Shown in pieces: positions 20,370 through 24,070 of a stretch of 24,070 nucleotides of DNA. The notes beneath the pieces were generated by a model, which had not been told where the DNA came from, did no database searches, and saw only the letters and a program-made list of their open reading frames with translations. Origin of the DNA: Clostridiales bacterium (GTDB lineage Bacteria; Bacillota; Clostridia; Oscillospirales; CAG-272). The stretch covers positions 23,675 to 47,744 of the forward strand of contig DXYE01000007.1 of assembly GCA_019415985.1 (NCBI GenBank). Reading direction: 5' to 3'. The position numbers were made by a program, and so were the translations under genes. Each line of letters begins with the position of its first letter. Within the stretch, counting starts at the first letter, position 1.

Positions 20370-23300
20370 ATGAATGATATCGATTTTTCATCAAAAATTC
20401 TGAAGGACAGTATCCGCGCAGAAACGGAATACCGTGCAGCACTTGAGACTTACCTCTCGTCTCGTGCCGCAAGGACACCGCACCCGCTTCTTGTTACAGG
20501 CCTGCCAGAAGGCGCGCGCACCGCATTCTATGCTGCGCTGCTCGAAGATGCCGCGCCGGGCAATACCTCGCTGCTGCTCGTTCCGGATGAAAAGGAAGCG
20601 GTCGCGCTGTCCAACGCACTCATGGCCTATGGCCTCGCCGCGCAGATTTATCCATACAGGGATTTTATGTTTCACAATATCACAGCCTCCCATGAATTTG
20701 AGCATGAGAGGCTTCGCGTACTGTCTGCCATACAAAGCGGCTCCTCCGCCGGACGGCAGGCCGATTTTGTCATCGCCACGCCTGACGCGGCTCTCCAGTA
20801 TACGATGCCTCCCGAAATACTGCGGGAAAATACTGTAACGCTCTCCTTCGGTGAGGAACGCGATCCGGAAGCTCTCGTAGCCTTTCTGAACGCCTCCGGC
20901 TACGTCCGTGCAGATACGGTCGACGGCATAGGTCAATACGCTGTGCGCGGCGGAATCATGGATATCTACCCACCCTTCTCAGAAAACCCCGTCAGACTGG
21001 AATTTTTTGGTTCCGAAATCGACCAGATGGGTATTTTTGATCCCTTAACGCAGAGAAAAATAGAAAACGTGACAGAGGTGAGACTTTCTCCGGCACGGGA
21101 GGTTCTGCTCTCAGAGAATATGAAAGCTTCGCTCACGAAATACATTCGGGAAAACATCAAACGTTGCGAAAAGGAATCCGTACGTGAACTGCTTTCCGGA
21201 GAGGCGGAACTGCTGGAAAACGGTATGGAACTTCCAGGCATAGACAAATACATATCCTTTCTGTACCCGCAGAAAAGCTGCCTGCTCGATTATTTCAGCG
21301 GGATAAATGCGCTCTTTATTGTTCAGGAAAGCGGTAGAATCGGGGAAAGGCTATCCGGATTCGAATGGCATGCAAGGGAAAGCTTAAAGGATCTGCTGGA
21401 GAGCGGCGCAGTTTCCTCGAAATACGCTGAATATCACAAATGGCCCTCAGAGCTGACCCACATGATCGAGCAATCATCAGCCGTGCTCTGCGACGCCTTT
21501 CCCGCGGGTACACAGATGCTGCTTTCCGGCATTTTCAGCATGACAGCTAAGCAGACCGTATCGTATGCCGACAAATATGACCTGCTGTGCGAAGACCTGC
21601 GGCACTATATAAAAAATCAGTATCGAATTCTCATACTCACCGAAACGGAAACCATGACGGATTTCTTAAAAAAGAGTCTCTTCGACGACGGTATTACAGC
21701 ATCTGGAGGTTTATCCCCGGATTATTCCGGCATACAGCCCGGGGTCCCCGTCATCCTGCACACCTTTCAGACAGCCGGCTTCGAGCTCCCGCTGTCCCGT
21801 TTCACCATTTTGTCACTGCAGATGCAGCAGTCTTCCTACGGCCGCACCGCTTTGGGGCGGAGACGCCGCAGAAAGAAAAAGCTGTCCTCGTCGGAGCGTA
21901 TTCTATCTTACAACGATCTGGAAATAGGAGATTTCGTCGTGCACGAGACACATGGTATCGGCCGTTATATGGGGCTGGAAACTTTGACGGATATCGACGG
22001 AAACTGTCATGACCATGTCAAAATCGCCTACGCCGGCTCAGACTGTCTTTACCTTCCCTGCGACCGTCTGGACCTGCTGTCCAAATATATCGGCGCGCAT
22101 GCAGAAGACGGCGGCGTCCGGCTGTCCAAGCTCGGCGGTACAGAATGGGGCAAAACCAAGGCACGTGTCCGTGCTGCCGCAAAGGATATGGCAAAGGAAC
22201 TGATTCAGCTTTATGCACAGCGTCTCCGAAAGGCCGGCTTTGCATGCGCGCCGGATGATGAAATGCAGAAGGCGTTTGAAAGCGCTTTCCCCTATGAGGA
22301 AACGGAAAGCCAACTGATCTCAGCCGAAGAGATTAAGCGTGATATGGAAAAAGCAACGCCTATGGACCGTCTTCTGTGCGGAGATGTAGGCTACGGCAAA
22401 ACAGAGGTTGCGCTACGCGCGGCCTTCAAGGCGGTGGAAAACGGCAGACAGGCAGCGATCCTCGTGCCGACGACCCTTCTGGCCATGCAGCATTATCAGA
22501 CAATCCTCTCCCGGATGCGCGGTTTCCCTGTAAAAGCCGACCTGCTCTCACGCTTCCGCTCACCTAAGCAGCAGGCAGAAACCATACGCCGTCTGCGGCG
22601 CGGTGAGACCGATATCATCGTCGGTACGCACCGTCTGCTTTCGAAGGATGTCGTGTTCAAGCAGTTAGGTCTGGTGGTCATTGACGAGGAACAACGCTTC
22701 GGCGTCGCCCACAAGGAAAAGCTGAAGCAGATGACGGAAAATGTCGATGTGCTGACGCTGACGGCTACGCCGATTCCCCGGACATTGAATATGGCTATGA
22801 GCGGAATTCGGGACATGAGCCTGCTCGAGGAAGGTCCCGGGGATCGTGTACCGATACAGACCTATGTCCTGGAATACGACAAAGTCGTGATAGGCGAAGC
22901 TCTCCGCCGTGAGCTCAGAAGAGGCGGACAGGTTTTCTGGCTGCATAATCGCGTGGAAAACATTGAAAGTACGGCCGCGCAGGTTGCGGCCCTTGCTCCC
23001 GGCGCCCGAATTGCCGTAGCGCACGGTAAGATGGACAAGGAAGAGATTAATGATATCTGGCAGTCGCTGATTGAGGGCGAGATCGATATTTTAATCAGTA
23101 CAACCATCATCGAAACGGGTGTGGATGTACCGAACGCCAATACGCTGGTCATTGAAAATGCCGACCGTATGGGTTTATCACAGCTTCATCAGATCCGGGG
23201 CAGAATTGGCCGATCCGGCAGACGTGCTTACGCATATTTTACTTATTCCCGCGGAAAGATCCTCTCAGAGATCGCCGCAAAACGGCTTTCAGCCATCCGT

Positions 23301-23942
23301 GAATATACGGAATTCGGCTCAGGCTTCAAAATTGCCATGCGGGATTTGGAAATACGCGGTGCCGGCAGCTTGCTGGGGTCCGCGCAGCACGGTCACATGG
23401 AGAGCGTAGGCTATGACTTATATATCAAATTGCTGAATGAAGCGATATTGGAGGAAAAGGGCGAAAAGCTGTCGCCCAAAATGGAGAGTGTCGTCAGCCT
23501 GCAATGCGACGCTTATATACCGGAAAAATATGTGCGTTCTTCGTCGCAGCGCATGGATCTGTACAAGAAAATCGCCTCCATCGAGGAGGAGGCGGATTTG
23601 CACGACGTGGAGGAGGAACTCTACGACCGGTTCGGGGAGCCGCCGCGCGCAGCCAAAAATCTTCTGAATATAGCCTATCTTCGAGCCTTATGCCAGAACT
23701 GCCGTTTCTCAAAAGTAGAGCAGAAGGAGGGAGGCATTTTGATCTATCCAGAGACGCTGGACTTCCGCATCTGGTCTGCACTTTCAACCGAAAATAAAAA
23801 GCCGGACGCCGGAGGAAAGCTGATGATTTCCATGGGAGAAAAGCCCTATATCAGCTACCGTCTCAAGCAGAAGGAAAACGCAGCGGAACAGCTCTGCACA
23901 ATGTTTAAAAAATATATACAATTGCAATCCCAAAATCTGTAG
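20370..23942 (+). CDS. mfd: Transcription-repair coupling factor
   Basis: Mfd displaces stalled RNA polymerase and recruits UvrA to the damaged template strand. The 1190-residue protein has the UvrB-like N-terminal region (GGIMDIYPP, 194-202), the CarD-like RNA-polymerase-interacting domain (about 508-580, beginning SERILSYNDLEIGDFVVHET), and a superfamily 2 translocase with Walker A GDVGYGKTE (671-679), DEEQ (772-775), TATPIPRTL (798-806) and QIRGRIGRSGR (941-951). The C-terminal TRCF domain (about 1040-1140) follows. Length and order are normal. The basic run RRRRRKKK (about 497-504) falls in the usual linker before the polymerase-binding domain. AGGAAAGGA (20345-20353) is rather distant from the ATG at 20370, but no better start exists. 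Confidence 0.98.
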   Translation: MNDIDFSSKILKDSIRAETEYRAALETYLSSRAARTPHPLLVTGLPEGARTAFYAALLEDAAPGNTSLLLVPDEKEAVALSNALMAYGLAAQIYPYRDFMFHNITASHEFEHERLRVLSAIQSGSSAGRQADFVIATPDAALQYTMPPEILRENTVTLSFGEERDPEALVAFLNASGYVRADTVDGIGQYAVRGGIMDIYPPFSENPVRLEFFGSEIDQMGIFDPLTQRKIENVTEVRLSPAREVLLSENMKASLTKYIRENIKRCEKESVRELLSGEAELLENGMELPGIDKYISFLYPQKSCLLDYFSGINALFIVQESGRIGERLSGFEWHARESLKDLLESGAVSSKYAEYHKWPSELTHMIEQSSAVLCDAFPAGTQMLLSGIFSMTAKQTVSYADKYDLLCEDLRHYIKNQYRILILTETETMTDFLKKSLFDDGITASGGLSPDYSGIQPGVPVILHTFQTAGFELPLSRFTILSLQMQQSSYGRTALGRRRRRKKKLSSSERILSYNDLEIGDFVVHETHGIGRYMGLETLTDIDGNCHDHVKIAYAGSDCLYLPCDRLDLLSKYIGAHAEDGGVRLSKLGGTEWGKTKARVRAAAKDMAKELIQLYAQRLRKAGFACAPDDEMQKAFESAFPYEETESQLISAEEIKRDMEKATPMDRLLCGDVGYGKTEVALRAAFKAVENGRQAAILVPTTLLAMQHYQTILSRMRGFPVKADLLSRFRSPKQQAETIRRLRRGETDIIVGTHRLLSKDVVFKQLGLVVIDEEQRFGVAHKEKLKQMTENVDVLTLTATPIPRTLNMAMSGIRDMSLLEEGPGDRVPIQTYVLEYDKVVIGEALRRELRRGGQVFWLHNRVENIESTAAQVAALAPGARIAVAHGKMDKEEINDIWQSLIEGEIDILISTTIIETGVDVPNANTLVIENADRMGLSQLHQIRGRIGRSGRRAYAYFTYSRGKILSEIAAKRLSAIREYTEFGSGFKIAMRDLEIRGAGSLLGSAQHGHMESVGYDLYIKLLNEAILEEKGEKLSPKMESVVSLQCDAYIPEKYVRSSSQRMDLYKKIASIEEEADLHDVEEELYDRFGEPPRAAKNLLNIAYLRALCQNCRFSKVEQKEGGILIYPETLDFRIWSALSTENKKPDAGGKLMISMGEKPYISYRLKQKENAAEQLCTMFKKYIQLQSQNL

Positions 23943-23979
23943 ATTTTTTGTCGGTTTTCGTATATACTAAAAAAACAGA

Positions 23980-23999
23980 CCGTCGTCCGCACACGACGG
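23980..23999 (+). terminator. Short hairpin after mfd
   Basis: CCGTCGT (23980-23986) pairs with ACGACGG (23993-23999) across a six-base loop, 37 bases past the mfd stop. It is followed by A rather than T on the plus strand. On the minus strand T-rich sequence follows it, so it could end a convergent gene lying outside the window. Confidence 0.4.
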
Positions 24000-24035
24000 A
24001 AAAACCGCGGTCGGACGCCTGTTCGTGCCGGGGCG

Positions 24036-24070
24036 CCGGGGGTGGGACGGCAAAGCCCTCCCACCCCCGG
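24036..24070. terminator. Very GC-rich hairpin at the window end, possible terminator
   Basis: Twelve perfect pairs (24036-24047 with 24059-24070), a C-C mismatch and three more pairs enclose an AAA loop. The second arm ends exactly at the window edge, so a following T-run cannot be seen. It may be the mfd terminator or a structured element of the next locus. Confidence 0.45.

Overview
The window looks like chromosomal DNA from a Gram-positive, low-to-mid GC Clostridia bacterium, probably near Oscillospirales/Ruminococcaceae. This is inferred from strong AGGAGG-type ribosome binding sites, some TTG starts, TTGACA/TATAAT promoters, a Pth with an N-terminal extension, and a MurR/RpiR regulator overlapping a HI0933-family flavoprotein. 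No phage, insertion sequence, CRISPR array, tRNA or rRNA is visible. Most genes are housekeeping.

Left part (1-8940). The 5' end of recO (minus strand, cut by the window edge) diverges from a monocistronic acyl carrier protein gene that has a consensus promoter and a clear terminator. A minus-strand block follows, read from high to low coordinate: rlmB (23S rRNA 2'-O-methyltransferase), a 913-residue membrane protein, dcd (dCTP deaminase), rpsO (ribosomal protein S15, with its own promoter and a structured leader), a decayed DUF2809 gene, and pnp (polynucleotide phosphorylase). Translation, rRNA modification, RNA decay and nucleotide metabolism are therefore clustered. The 913-residue protein has the layout of a P1B-type ATPase, but the catalytic motifs appear lost and a long acidic, probably disordered N-terminus has been added.

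Middle (8940-15250). A gene-poor stretch of about 1.2 kb carries a perfect plus-strand promoter for asd with a structured leader of about 285 nt, and an extended -10 minus-strand promoter facing an unassigned small ORF and rlmB. On the plus strand come asd (aspartate-semialdehyde dehydrogenase), purD (GAR synthetase), a MurR/RpiR-type regulator, and an overlapping HI0933/BaiN-family flavoprotein.

Right part (15250-24070, all plus strand). A MATE-family exporter, a PHP-domain phosphoesterase with a TTG start, a Cys-rich pentapeptide-repeat protein, pth (peptidyl-tRNA hydrolase, TTG start) and mfd (transcription-repair coupling factor) follow, separated by long spacers (about 160-490 bp) that hold hairpins but no recognisable genes. 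The window ends in a very GC-rich hairpin downstream of mfd.

The most unusual items are the apparent pseudo-P-type ATPase, the frameshifted DUF2809 gene between rpsO and pnp, and several unidentified structured leaders and spacers. No complete new multi-gene system is evident.
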